A stretch of DNA of 24,830 nt from CANHBY01 sp046342195 (GTDB lineage Bacteria; Pseudomonadota; Gammaproteobacteria; Burkholderiales; Burkholderiaceae_C): contig JBKDQE010000024.1 in NCBI GenBank assembly GCA_046342195.1, forward strand, positions 1-24,830. Direction: 5' to 3'. Made by a program: the position numbers and the translations under genes. Under the pieces are notes generated by a model. The model ran no database searches and had not been told where the DNA came from. It saw nothing but the letters and a program-made list of their open reading frames with translations. The stretch's first letter is position 1. Each line of letters opens with the position of its first letter. Below, one piece after another: positions 7,921-16,422 of the stretch.

Positions 7921-8873
7921 ACGGACGCAGGCTGAAAATTGTGCCAGAGGCTCACCAAGGCAGGCCCGATCAAAACGGCCAGCAGGGCCGGAAAGACACA
8001 AAACACCAGCGGAACCAGCAACTTGACCGGGAGCTTGGCAGCGGCTTCTTCAGCAGCCAGGCGGCGTTGCGTGCGCAGAGCCTCAGCGTGCACCTGCAAA
8101 GATTCAGCCACACTGGTGCCGAAGCGGTCTGCCTGCACCAACATGGAGACCAAAGCATCAATTTCTTTCAGGTTGACCCGCTGTGCGAGATGGCGCAAGC
8201 CATCGGCCCGAGCGATACCCGCGCGCAGCTCCAGTCCGGTCAGGGAAAACTCTTCGGAGAGGTCGGGGCTGGCCAAGGCCATTTCGCGCCCGACCCGATC
8301 CAATGCAGCATCCAGCCCCAAGCCGGCCTGCACACAAACCCGCATCAAGTCCAGGGCATCAGGAAAGGCACGGAATAAGCGCTGGCGCCGCTGAGCAATC
8401 AGCCTGTTGAGCATCAGATTCGGGAGGTAGTATCCGGCACTGGCAGCCAAAACGACCCAGAAGAGTTGATTTGTGCTGTTCACGGCTCCGTCTTTCAGCC
8501 AAAAAAACAAGGCAGTGAGTACGGGCAGAAGAAATGTGGCCAAGGTTTTGCCCGCCAGGTACACCAAGCGCGCTGCAGGGTGCCGAGCCCCTGCGTGAAT
8601 CAAGCGCCAATTCAGTGACTCAGAGGCTTGCGCTGAAGCAGCCAGCGGGCTCAAGCGGAGCAAAATACGATGGATGGCTGGCTGGAGGCGTTCACTCCAA
8701 GGCTTTGAGCTTGGCGCACGCCCTTGGCCAAGGGTTTGAATTCTTTGAATTACCGGGTCAGGCATCAGTCGGTACAAAGCCCAAAAAGCCAAGCCTGAGA
8801 CGGACAAAAAAACCAGGAGCAAAACAGTCGAAGTCATGGTGTTCAGGGCAGTAAAGGCTTTGGCATTGATCAT
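7911..8873 (-). CDS. tadC: Tad pilus inner-membrane platform protein TadC
   Basis: The product (320 aa from the ATG at 8873) has an N-terminal membrane segment, a further pair of hydrophobic segments in the middle, a cytoplasmic T2SF (GspF-type) domain with FPDALDLMRVCVQAGLGLDAAL, and a C-terminal hydrophobic segment. TadC with TadB forms the inner-membrane platform over which the TadA motor assembles the pilus. The chosen ATG shares one base with the TadB stop (TGATG), consistent with translational coupling; an upstream ATG at 8900 in the same frame would overlap tadB by 28 bases. It is the last gene of the operon and its stop overlaps convergent darP, so transcripts collide here. No tadD follows. 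Confidence 0.93.
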   Translation of the reverse strand: MINAKAFTALNTMTSTVLLLVFLSVSGLAFWALYRLMPDPVIQRIQTLGQGRAPSSKPWSERLQPAIHRILLRLSPLAASAQASESLNWRLIHAGARHPAARLVYLAGKTLATFLLPVLTALFFWLKDGAVNSTNQLFWVVLAASAGYYLPNLMLNRLIAQRRQRLFRAFPDALDLMRVCVQAGLGLDAALDRVGREMALASPDLSEEFSLTGLELRAGIARADGLRHLAQRVNLKEIDALVSMLVQADRFGTSVAESLQVHAEALRTQRRLAAEEAAAKLPVKLLVPLVFCVFPALLAVLIGPALVSLWHNFQPASVHS

Positions 8874-9850
8874 CAAACCCGGATCCTGACCATGCGCCAC
8901 ATCCAGAAAATACCCACCATCATCAGCCCCAGGCCCGAGAGAGCGAGGCGAATGCCCAGCGGATCAGTCCATAAAACAGCAATAAATTCTTGATTGATCA
9001 AGGCCAGAAGCGCCGCCACAGCAAAGGGCAGGAGAGACAGAATCACGGCCGAGAGGGTGCCTTCTGCCGACAATACACGCACCACACCGGCTATTTTTTG
9101 CCGTTCCCGGATCAGGGTGGCGGTGTTCTTCAAAAGGTCTGCCAGCTTTCCGCCGGTTTCATGTTGAATCAAAACAGCCACCACAAAAAAATGGACATCT
9201 TCATGGGCCACCCGCTCAGCCAGACTTTTCATGGCCTGGGGCATGGCCACGCCAAAAGTGAGTTCATCGAGCAATGTTTGCAATTCGCCGCCCAAGGGAG
9301 GGTTGGTTTCTTTGGCGGCAATTTGCAAGGCGCTGGTGAAGGTGTGGCCGGCTTGCATCGAGCGCGCCATCAGATCCAGGGCGTCTGGCAAATGCTGCTC
9401 GATGAGCCGACTGCGCCGCTTTTGCCGATGCCGCAACACCGCTGCACCAAGCAGCGCCATGAGCCCAAGCCCCCCGGGAAGAAACACCCAAGGCACCCCC
9501 AGCAGAGCCACGGTCAGTGCCAGCAGAACGACAACCCGGACGCAGCGCATCAGGACCTGCGTGGGGGGCGAGTGAACCCCGGCACGGTGCAGCATGAGGG
9601 GCAGTTTTTGCGAGGCAGACCAAGCATGCAGCCTGCGATGAAGCCACGAGTTTGCCGCATCATCGGTGTGATTCACCAAGGGCGCATTGTCAAGGATGGG
9701 AGGCGCGGCTTGTGAATGAGCCAGCAAGCGACGCTCAAGGGCCTGACGACCAGGGTTGCGCCGGCCCAACCACACCTGGCAGGCGCTCCAGGAAAGCAGG
9801 GCGACTGCCGCAAAAATGCACAGAGTCAAACTGACAAGAAGCCCATTCAT
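8873..9850 (-). CDS. tadB: Tad pilus inner-membrane platform protein TadB
   Basis: This 325-aa protein has an N-terminal membrane anchor, two central hydrophobic segments (about residues 103-140), the GspF-like domain with LPDALDLMARSMQAGHTF and the ETGGKLADLL motif, and C-terminal hydrophobic segments. It is the paralogue and partner of TadC in the platform. Its ATG overlaps the tadA stop by four bases (ATGA), so translation is probably coupled. Confidence 0.94.
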   Translation of the reverse strand: MNGLLVSLTLCIFAAVALLSWSACQVWLGRRNPGRQALERRLLAHSQAAPPILDNAPLVNHTDDAANSWLHRRLHAWSASQKLPLMLHRAGVHSPPTQVLMRCVRVVVLLALTVALLGVPWVFLPGGLGLMALLGAAVLRHRQKRRSRLIEQHLPDALDLMARSMQAGHTFTSALQIAAKETNPPLGGELQTLLDELTFGVAMPQAMKSLAERVAHEDVHFFVVAVLIQHETGGKLADLLKNTATLIRERQKIAGVVRVLSAEGTLSAVILSLLPFAVAALLALINQEFIAVLWTDPLGIRLALSGLGLMMVGIFWMWRMVRIRV

Positions 9851-11214
9851 GAGATCAGTGTCAGCCTGGAGGGGTCGAAGAGGTCTTCCCGCAACGTAAG
9901 GCCTCGCGCCCTGATGCGCTGATAAAATTTGGGCCGGATGCCTGTGGCAAGAAAACGGCCCTGAACCCGGCCCTCAGGGCTCAGGCCGGTTTGTTCAAAT
10001 TTGAAAATTTCCTGCATACTGACCACATCGCCTTCCATGCCGGTCAATTCTTGGAGGCTGACGAGCTTGCGTTGCCCGTCTTGCAGGCGCGATACTTGAA
10101 TCACAACAGAAACCGCCGCACTGATTTGATGGCGCATGGTTTTGCCATCAAGGGTCAAACCCGCCATGCCCAGCATATGTTCAAGCCGCGTGATGGCATC
10201 TCGCGGAGAGTTGGCGTGAATGGTGCACATCGAGCCATCATGTCCGGTATTCATGGCCTGGAGCATGTCGAGCACTTCAGCCCCTCGAACCTCCCCCACA
10301 ATGATGCGGTCGGGGCGCATTCTCAAGCTGTTGCGCAGCAAGGCCCGCAGCGTAATTTCGCCGTGTCCCTCGATGTTGGGTGGCCTGGATTCCATACGAA
10401 CCACATGCGGCTGCTGCAACCTCAATTCGGCGGCATCTTCAATGGTCACGACCCGTTCATCGGCTGAAATACTGCCTGAGATGACATTGAGCAAGGTGGT
10501 TTTTCCGCTGCCCGTGCCGCCCGATACCAGGATGTTCACTCTGGCTTTGACCATGCCATGAATGAGATCAGCCATTTCGGGAGTGAGCGTTTGGCGGGCC
10601 AGCAGATCTTGCATGGTGTAAGGAATGACTGAAAACCGACGGATCGACACCAAGGCGCCATCAAGGGCCAAGGGAGGCACCACGGCATTCACCCGTGAGC
10701 CATCCGGGAGTCGGGCATCGACCATGGGGCTCATTTCATCAACCCGACGGCCAACCCGGGACACAATGCGGTCGATGACACGCCCCAAGTGTTGATCATC
10801 ATCAAAGCGGACATCGGTGGGTTCGATTTTGCCAGCCCGCTCGACAAACACTTTGTGCGGGCCGTTGATCAGGATGTCAGAGATGGTGGGGTCGTTCAAT
10901 AAAGATTCAATCGGGCCCAGACCCAGGATTTCATCCTGAATCGCCTGAATAATTTGACGCCGCTCTTGCTCGTTGAGGGCCCAGTTATTGTCTTCAATGG
11001 CGGCCTCGGTCAGGCTTTTGAGTTCCTGACGAAGCCGATCTTGCGGCATTGACTCTATCCGGCGCAGATCCATTTTGGTGAGCAATTCACGGTGGATCTG
11101 AGACTTGATGGCGTCGTGCCGGAAGGGCATGCCAGAGGGCTCTGTGGGGCTGGCAAGCAAGCTGCGCCCCTCAGCCGGACGTTTTTCGAGTTGATGTCGC
11201 AGGGCGGAGTCCAT
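9847..11214 (-). CDS. tadA: Tad pilus assembly ATPase TadA (CpaF family)
   Basis: This 455-aa secretion ATPase of the VirB11/GspE superfamily drives Flp pilus assembly, and in some systems retraction, from the cytoplasmic face. An N-terminal helical domain (about 30-130) precedes the CpaF core. Walker A is SGGTGSGKTT at 231-240, Walker B is RIIVGEVRG at 303-311, and the His box is TGHDGSMCTIHAN at 323-335. All nucleotide-binding motifs are intact. The gene starts 10 bases after the tadZ stop, with AAAGAGG as likely ribosome-binding site. Confidence 0.97.
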   Translation of the reverse strand: MDSALRHQLEKRPAEGRSLLASPTEPSGMPFRHDAIKSQIHRELLTKMDLRRIESMPQDRLRQELKSLTEAAIEDNNWALNEQERRQIIQAIQDEILGLGPIESLLNDPTISDILINGPHKVFVERAGKIEPTDVRFDDDQHLGRVIDRIVSRVGRRVDEMSPMVDARLPDGSRVNAVVPPLALDGALVSIRRFSVIPYTMQDLLARQTLTPEMADLIHGMVKARVNILVSGGTGSGKTTLLNVISGSISADERVVTIEDAAELRLQQPHVVRMESRPPNIEGHGEITLRALLRNSLRMRPDRIIVGEVRGAEVLDMLQAMNTGHDGSMCTIHANSPRDAITRLEHMLGMAGLTLDGKTMRHQISAAVSVVIQVSRLQDGQRKLVSLQELTGMEGDVVSMQEIFKFEQTGLSPEGRVQGRFLATGIRPKFYQRIRARGLTLREDLFDPSRLTLIS

Positions 11215-11224
11215 GGGGGCCTCT

Positions 11225-12412
11225 TTAAGCCGTTTTGCTGAATAAACGCGGGAACCACCCTTGATGGGCCGGGGCCGGCCGATCCAGCAGGGCTGCGGCG
11301 GCCTGGTTCAATGATTTCAGCAGGGGGCTGCCAGGGCTGATTTCAGCCAGTGGCTTGCCAAGATTGATGGCTTGGCTGACCGCAGAAAAATGGTTCGGAA
11401 AAGTGTGCCTGACTTTGATCCCCACAATCTCGGTAATGCGTGGAAGCTCGAGCAGCATCGGTGTTTGATGGCGGTTCAGGACCAGTCGCAGTTTGTCATC
11501 CGGATAGCCCAGCGATCGGAAAATTTGAACCAGTCGCTTGGCATTCCTGATGGAGCTCATGAAGTTTTGCATGACCATGAAAATGCAGTCTGACATATCC
11601 AAAGCCTTGATGGTCAAGGCATCAAGCGAGCGGGCCACATCCAGGACCACCCAGTCATATTGAGAGGTTGCCAAAGCCAGCACACGCTCCAGCTGAGAAG
11701 CGCTGATGGCGAGGGCGGCTTCGGGTGCCTTGGGGGCCGCCAAAAGACTGAGCCTGGGGTTCACGCTGTGCATACTGCTCAAAAGCAGTTGGGCATCAAG
11801 CCGCTCAATGTGCTTGGTGACATCGCTGATGTTGTTTTGACTGGCGTCATCGCTGAGGTAAAATGTGGCGTCACCGTATTGAAGATCAAGATCCAACAAA
11901 GCGCATCGGCGCTCATACTGTTGTGCAATGATGCAGGCCATATTGGAGGCCAAAAAAGTGGCTCCGCTGCCCCCTTTCGATGCCATGAACGTCACGATCT
12001 TGCCCTGAGTGCCGGGGGGCAAGGCGGGAGCTTCCAAGGGGTGGTTGGGTGTTGATAAACGTTGAAAGGCCGATGCCAGTTCGGCCGGGCTTGGAGGCAG
12101 GGGCAATACTTCGCGCACCCCTTGTTGCATGGCGGCCAGCAAAAACTCGCTGCTGTGATGGCTGCTCAGGAGAATCACCCTGACAGGGCGGCTGGCGACC
12201 TCAGCGAGTTTGAGGTCTTGCAGATCGGCCATTTCATGATCAGGAGTCATTTCCACAATCAGCAAGCCCGCCTTGATGTCCTCCAGGCGGGGGGCCAAGG
12301 CCTCTGTGCTGCCCCGCCGTATGGCAGATTGAATGACCATGCCCTCCGCCTGCGCGCGGGCCTGCAAAAACTGCATCAGGGGTTCGGTGCGAACCAATAA
12401 ATGAAGGTTCAT
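11225..12412 (-). CDS. tadZ: Tad pilus localisation ATPase TadZ (CpaE)
   Basis: This 395-aa protein has an N-terminal receiver-like domain (about 1-120, without a clear phospho-acceptor pattern) and a C-terminal MinD/ParA-type ATPase domain from about 135. The deviant Walker A is SKGGSGATF at 145-153; the signature lysine K146 is kept, while the usual second lysine is alanine, a known trait of CpaE/TadZ proteins. LLDLDLQYGD follows at 172-181. TadZ places the Tad machinery, often at a cell pole. It lies between the small lipoprotein and tadA. Confidence 0.92.
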   Translation of the reverse strand: MNLHLLVRTEPLMQFLQARAQAEGMVIQSAIRRGSTEALAPRLEDIKAGLLIVEMTPDHEMADLQDLKLAEVASRPVRVILLSSHHSSEFLLAAMQQGVREVLPLPPSPAELASAFQRLSTPNHPLEAPALPPGTQGKIVTFMASKGGSGATFLASNMACIIAQQYERRCALLDLDLQYGDATFYLSDDASQNNISDVTKHIERLDAQLLLSSMHSVNPRLSLLAAPKAPEAALAISASQLERVLALATSQYDWVVLDVARSLDALTIKALDMSDCIFMVMQNFMSSIRNAKRLVQIFRSLGYPDDKLRLVLNRHQTPMLLELPRITEIVGIKVRHTFPNHFSAVSQAINLGKPLAEISPGSPLLKSLNQAAAALLDRPAPAHQGWFPRLFSKTA

Positions 12413-12436
12413 GGGTTCAGCCTTTGGCGCCAGGTT

Positions 12437-12748
12437 TCATCGCCCCGAGCCATGGGAAGAAGACGTTCCTACCCCGATGTTCAGCACATTGACCGGCGCA
12501 GGAGGTGACTCGAAGGATTTTTGCAAGCGATCCATCGAGGCTTTGGCGATCATGCCGCTGCTGAGAGGGGGAGGGCGGGACTGTCGAGGCGCCTGAGGGT
12601 GGGTTGCTTGAGCTGCCCATACCTTGCGAACGGTCTCGCCTCGGTGATTGTCAGTGTGCAGCAAGGGCAGCGGTGAACATGCTGCCATGGAAGTACTGAG
12701 CACCATCAGAAGTACAGGCACCTGAGTCGGCTTGAGGGGTGGCGTCAT
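12437..12748 (-). CDS. Small Tad-locus lipoprotein
   Basis: This 103-aa product has a short signal peptide ending in a lipobox (SMAAC, lipidated cysteine at about 24). The mature part is proline-rich and ends with SMDRLQKSFESPPAPVNVLN. Small lipoproteins with a similar SF-PP-NV-GVG ending occur between rcpA and tadZ in Burkholderiales tad loci, from my recollection of the family. A role in secretin assembly, like CpaD/RcpB or a pilotin, is plausible but not shown. Its ATG overlaps the rcpA stop by four bases (ATGA). Confidence 0.78.
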   Translation of the reverse strand: MTPPLKPTQVPVLLMVLSTSMAACSPLPLLHTDNHRGETVRKVWAAQATHPQAPRQSRPPPLSSGMIAKASMDRLQKSFESPPAPVNVLNIGVGTSSSHGSGR

Positions 12749-14220
12749 GGTGAAACTCCCAGGGAAGAGCCTGAGCCTGGCGCTGAGGCGGGCTGGGCCT
12801 GGACAGGCTCCAAAGGCGGCGGCCTGTCACCCTCCAGCCGGCCTTCCAAAAAGAATTGGCTGCGTGTGGGCATGGTGCCGACGTCAGTGGGCAGCAACGG
12901 CGGCGATGGCAAAGGCCGGGCCAACCGCGGGGTGACGATAAAAAGCAGTTCAGACTGTTGATTTTGAAAAGCGCTGCTGCGAAAAAGCGCGCCTAAAATG
13001 GGCAGCTCACCCAGAACCGGTACCGCACGGATGCTGGCCGTCTGGTTGCTTTTGATCAGGCCACCAATGGCAAAGCTTTCACCGTCGCGCAGCTGCACCG
13101 TGGTTGATGCCCGTCGTGTGGTGATCGAGGGCAATACGCTGGTTTGCCCCCCTGCGGCCGTGATGCTGGCTCCCACGTCAGACAACTCGGAAACTTCCGG
13201 TGTCACCCGCAGATGGATCAGCCCTTCTTCAAGCACCGTCGGCAAAAAGCGCAAGCCCACGCCAAATTCTTTTTCCTCCAAGGTGATGGTCATGGTGCCC
13301 CCGGCCCCTCCTTGAGGCACAGGAATAAAAATTCGCCCCCCAGCCAAAAACGACCCCTCTTGCCCGGAGATCGCCGTGATGGTGGGTTCAGCCAGCACTT
13401 TGATGATGCTTTTTTTCATTTCGGCCGACACCGTGATTTGGGTTCTCCCGTTCGGGCGTTCGATGCTGAAAGTGCTGGCCCCGGCAGAAAGCAATTGCGA
13501 AAGCAAACTTATCTGAGTGTTGGAAATGGTGCGCTGGAGGCTCAAGTCCACGCCCAAATCTTCCATCAGGCTTTTGGAGACCTCCGCCACCTTGACTTCC
13601 AGCATCACCTGCTGCGGGCTGTCGACCTGTAAAAGGTTGACCACCTTTTGGCTGCCCAGAAACGCTTCGGTGAGTGCCACGATTCGCGCCACCTTGACGC
13701 CATCCCGAACCCGACCACTCAGCACCAGAGAATCTCCCATCGGATCCACCCTGACACCCTCCACCTGAGGCAATAAAGCGCGCAGGGTCCCTTGCAGCTT
13801 TTCCAGATCGGTGCCCACAGCAACGTCTCTCACAGAGGCTTGTCCAGAAGGCGTCCATACAAAAAGGTTGGTGCTGCCGGCCCGCTTTCCCAGCAAATAA
13901 ATTTCGTGAGGGTGAATTAACATCACATCCGCCACCTCAGGGTTGCCAATCGCCATTCGAACCGCAGGTTCTTGCAGTCTGATCAAGGTTGACATCCCTG
14001 CCCTCAACTGAATGGGAGGGGCCTTCTCCAAAGAGAAGGCCAAGGTCTCAGGGCTTGAGGCCTTGGCCTTCTGGGCCCCTGCAAGACGCGGGGCGGGTGT
14101 GGTTTTGTTCGCAGGGGCATCAGAGGCCCTTGCTGGGTCAGACAGCACCACGGCGACAGTGAATCCGCCGACAGCAAGACACACTCGCCATGGCCAAGAA
14201 ACATCAGCATAAAGTGTCAT
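12745..14220 (-). CDS. rcpA: Tad pilus outer-membrane secretin RcpA (CpaC)
   Basis: This 491-aa protein has a signal peptide (cleavage probably near ARASD), an N-terminal secretin-associated domain (about 70-140), a BON-like domain (about 145-200) and the secretin core (about 230-440). The core includes EVKVAEVSKSLMEDLGVDLS and the conserved VPVLGELPILGALFRS near the end of the barrel domain. It forms the ring through which the Flp pilus crosses the outer membrane. The C-terminal 60 residues are proline-rich. It lies 10 bases downstream of rcpC. Confidence 0.95.
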   Translation of the reverse strand: MTLYADVSWPWRVCLAVGGFTVAVVLSDPARASDAPANKTTPAPRLAGAQKAKASSPETLAFSLEKAPPIQLRAGMSTLIRLQEPAVRMAIGNPEVADVMLIHPHEIYLLGKRAGSTNLFVWTPSGQASVRDVAVGTDLEKLQGTLRALLPQVEGVRVDPMGDSLVLSGRVRDGVKVARIVALTEAFLGSQKVVNLLQVDSPQQVMLEVKVAEVSKSLMEDLGVDLSLQRTISNTQISLLSQLLSAGASTFSIERPNGRTQITVSAEMKKSIIKVLAEPTITAISGQEGSFLAGGRIFIPVPQGGAGGTMTITLEEKEFGVGLRFLPTVLEEGLIHLRVTPEVSELSDVGASITAAGGQTSVLPSITTRRASTTVQLRDGESFAIGGLIKSNQTASIRAVPVLGELPILGALFRSSAFQNQQSELLFIVTPRLARPLPSPPLLPTDVGTMPTRSQFFLEGRLEGDRPPPLEPVQAQPASAPGSGSSLGVSP

Positions 14221-14230
14221 GAGCCGTCCA

Positions 14231-15049
14231 TTAATTGGCTGTCAAGCGGGATGACTCGACGGTTCGATGCAGCCCACGGATCACCTCCAACTTTGGGCCA
14301 GACTGAGATCGATTGGGCATCGAAGCGGCAAGGGGCGCCGGGTTTTGAGGGGCTTGAGGGCGGCCCGGAAGAAGGTCTTGTGTGCGGGCGCCAGAGGTTT
14401 GTACATGTTGCGCATCAAGCTGGCTGCGCAGCACCAAAGACAAGGTGCCAATGTTGCGCGCCAGATCGAGATGCTCAGCTTGGGCGGGGGTCACTTCCAA
14501 GGTAACCGCCTTGACCACCCGGGGTTTGTTTTCATCGGTGCCAAGGTCTTGCGCCACGGCCAGCACCTGAATGCGTTCGAGCAAAATTTTGGAAATAGGG
14601 CCTCGATGGTCTTCTTGAGTATTGACCATCACATCGACAAAATTCCCGGGCAAGGCAAAACCCGCAACGCCCACAATTTCATTGACCTTCACCGTCACCG
14701 CACGGCGCCCTTCGGGCAAGGTGGCAGACAGCCCCCCTTTTTCACCTGCGGGGGCCAATTTGCCCTCAAGAACAGGCTCACCTTTGAGCAGGGGTCGGTT
14801 CAGTACCCGGTTTTCTGCCAGTGCTTTGTCATTGAATGCATTCTTCAAGGGGCTGGAAACCGGCCAGGGCAGGGTGTCCAGCATGCCAGGCTCCAGCCGC
14901 ACCCCGACGGGCAAATCTTTGGCGGCAATCACCACCGGAACCACGGACAGACCGCCTTGCCTTTGCAGCCATCGTCCGGCCAAGAAGACGGCAACCAAGC
15001 CCATGGCCACCGAAAACAACATGATCCAATAAGGCGCAGATTTATTCAT
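14231..15049 (-). CDS. rcpC: Tad pilus assembly protein RcpC (CpaB)
   Basis: The 272-aa product has one N-terminal membrane segment (about 8-25), then an SAF domain (about 38-105, AAKDLPVGVRLEPGML) and the RcpC/CpaB domain with AVTVKVNEIVGVAGFALPG and a VDVMV strand. RcpC is periplasmic and acts with the RcpA secretin. The C-terminal 60 residues look disordered. It starts 70 bases after tadV, the largest gap in this run, and a good Shine-Dalgarno is not obvious. Confidence 0.93.
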   Translation of the reverse strand: MNKSAPYWIMLFSVAMGLVAVFLAGRWLQRQGGLSVVPVVIAAKDLPVGVRLEPGMLDTLPWPVSSPLKNAFNDKALAENRVLNRPLLKGEPVLEGKLAPAGEKGGLSATLPEGRRAVTVKVNEIVGVAGFALPGNFVDVMVNTQEDHRGPISKILLERIQVLAVAQDLGTDENKPRVVKAVTLEVTPAQAEHLDLARNIGTLSLVLRSQLDAQHVQTSGARTQDLLPGRPQAPQNPAPLAASMPNRSQSGPKLEVIRGLHRTVESSRLTAN

Positions 15050-15119
15050 GATTCATTCAGAAGAAGTGACTCAGGATTGAGCCTGCAAACCATGAAAAAC
15101 CCCCAGCACACCCCTGTCT

Positions 15120-15605
15120 TCATGGGGCTCCACCGCGCATGAGCAGATGAATGCCCGTGCCCAGCCCGATGGCCAAAGCGTAAGGAACCTGCCCACTTCG
15201 TGGCTGATCCAGGCCCTGCCGGGAGTGCGTCTTCCAGGCCAACCAGGCTAGTGACACCAGCCCCCCCGTGAGCAAGATCGTCAGGCACAGCGAAAAAGAC
15301 CCCGACACCCCATGAAACATGCCAAGGGCCGCCGCCAGCTTGACATCTCCTGCGCCGATCATGCGAGCCCCATAAAACAGCAGGAAGACGCCCAAACAGA
15401 CCCCCGCCCCGAGCAAGGCCGAGGCCCATCCCAAACCGCCAGGTGTCATCGACCATAACAAGGCCGCCACCGCCCCCGGGAGAACCACGGCATTGGGGAT
15501 CCTGCGTTCAGTCACATCCCAAAAAATGGCTGGCAGCAAGAGGCCAGCCATTCCCAAAAGCGTGACCCCATCAAGCATGCCCAGGGTCACAATCTCCTGA
15601 ACCAC
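15120..15605 (-). CDS. tadV: Prepilin peptidase TadV (CpaA)
   Basis: This 161-aa integral membrane aspartyl protease matures the Flp prepilin and TadE-like pseudopilins. Both catalytic aspartates are visible: D30 in WDVTERRIPN and D87 in GAGDVKL (the GxGD motif). Several hydrophobic segments cover most of the protein, and the methylase domain of longer GspO/PilD enzymes is absent, as in TadV. The start is uncertain. The GTG at 15605 follows the flp stop by 15 bases, but CAGGAG within codons 3-4 could serve a GTG at 15590; both keep D30. Confidence 0.93.
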   Translation of the reverse strand: MVQEIVTLGMLDGVTLLGMAGLLLPAIFWDVTERRIPNAVVLPGAVAALLWSMTPGGLGWASALLGAGVCLGVFLLFYGARMIGAGDVKLAAALGMFHGVSGSFSLCLTILLTGGLVSLAWLAWKTHSRQGLDQPRSGQVPYALAIGLGTGIHLLMRGGAP

Positions 15606-15620
15606 GAGGCCAGCGGGCTG

Positions 15621-15794
15621 TCAGAGCTGACCAGCAATGTCATTGAACAAGGTGTTCAATGCCCCACCCAAAGCGGTGGAACCCGCCACAATGCCCAAAG
15701 CAATCAGTGAGGCCAACAGCCCATACTCAATGGCGCTGGCGCCTGATTCATCACGTACAAATTGATTCACAGAGTGCAATAGCTTTTTCATCAT
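15621..15794 (-). CDS. flp: Flp/Fap-type major pilin prepilin
   Basis: A 57-residue product begins MMKKLLHSVNQFVRDESG and continues ASAIEYGLLASLIALG. This is the class IVb/Flp pattern: a short basic leader, a glycine before the cut (after G18), glutamate at +5 and tyrosine at +6, then a hydrophobic helix of about 20 residues. TadV, encoded next, should cleave it. AAGGAG lies six bases before the first ATG (15794); a second ATG follows directly. It is the first gene of the main tad operon, and its 5' region faces the divergent nucleotidyltransferase pair. Confidence 0.95.
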   Translation of the reverse strand: MMKKLLHSVNQFVRDESGASAIEYGLLASLIALGIVAGSTALGGALNTLFNDIAGQL

Positions 15795-15995
15795 GCAATG
15801 CTCCTTGTCAAGTTGATTGGCCAGAGGTCACTTGGCTCACTTCACCGGTTCACCTTGCGGCTGAGCGGTGAGCGGCCCAGAGACATCTCAAAACAGTGCT
15901 GCTGACGCGATGGGCACTGTCTTGGGCATTGGAAGAGAAAACGATTCTTTCGTCTGTTGGTTCGGGCACACACCGAGATTCAGGGGCATTCGAAC

Positions 15996-16012
15996 CAGTC
16001 TTCAAAAGACTG
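15996..16012. other. Short perfect inverted repeat upstream of flp
   Basis: CAGTCTT and AAGACTG are perfect complements with a three-base loop. No T-run follows on either strand, so it is not a terminator. It lies in the 400-bp gene-free stretch 15795-16194 between flp and the nucleotidyltransferase pair. Apart from this hairpin and the 16-bp repeats I see no gene there. Confidence 0.5.
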
Positions 16013-16060
16013 TACGGGCAAGTCACCGATGGCATGCAGCCGCCAACAAAAAATGAGTAT

Positions 16061-16188
16061 TCGTAAAAGTGAGTTGTAGAGGCCTGTCCTGACCAATCCC
16101 GCCTCAGTCCGGACAATCGCAAAAGCGTGTTGACTTCACCTCCCCGTTCACGCAGGATGCAGTTATCGACCATCGTAAAAGTGTGTTG
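16061..16188 (+). repeat. Three 16-bp direct repeats with exact 56-bp period
   Basis: Copies are TCGTAAAAGTGAGTTG (16061-16076), TCGCAAAAGCGTGTTG (16117-16132) and TCGTAAAAGTGTGTTG (16173-16188). Start-to-start distance is 56 bp both times, with unrelated 40-bp sequences between. The last copy ends six bases before the ATG of the downstream small gene. They could be operator sites for an autoregulated pair, or terminal repeats of a decayed IS21-like element, which carries multiple direct repeats at its ends. No transposase is present. Confidence 0.85.
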
Positions 16189-16194
16189 TTCCCT

Positions 16195-16422
16195 ATGCTT
16201 CATCGCCACCTCAATCATCAGCGCTTCACACTCGCCGCTATCGACGACGTGATCTCACGCGGTCGCTGGCGAGACTGGGCTGAACTGCGCCGGGCTGCCC
16301 TGTCCGACCCTGCCGTGCTTGAGAAGGTAGAGCGCGTGTGTAGCGCTTATATCTCTGACCCCTACGCTCAACGCTATCACTTCTGGATGCACTATGCCAA
16401 AGAACACCGCACCGTTGCCTGA
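16195..16422 (+). CDS. Small protein paired with nucleotidyltransferase, possible antitoxin
   Basis: The 75-aa product (MLHRHLNHQRF, then IDDVISRGRWRDWAELRRAAL and a YISDPYAQRYHFW segment) has no domain I can name. Similar small proteins, to my recollection, precede AbiEii-like nucleotidyltransferases, so it may be the cognate partner. A GTG at 16183 in the same frame lies inside the third 16-bp repeat; the ATG at 16195 is the likelier start. The 3' end overlaps the nucleotidyltransferase gene by 29 bases, so the two are co-transcribed and probably translationally coupled. Antitoxin function is only inferred from position. Confidence 0.7.
   Translation: MLHRHLNHQRFTLAAIDDVISRGRWRDWAELRRAALSDPAVLEKVERVCSAYISDPYAQRYHFWMHYAKEHRTVA

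Noticed and set aside
15975..15997. GTTCGAAT on the minus strand as a tRNA T-loop
   Set aside because: The flanking bases do not pair as a T-stem, and no acceptor or anticodon arm is found.
16061..16188. The 16-bp repeats as a CRISPR array
   Set aside because: The repeats are shorter than CRISPR repeats and differ at several bases, there are only three copies, and there are no cas genes nearby.
15850..16218. Minus-strand frame of 122 codons upstream of flp
   Set aside because: It crosses the 16-bp repeats in changing frames, has no recognisable motif and overlaps the start of the 75-aa gene.
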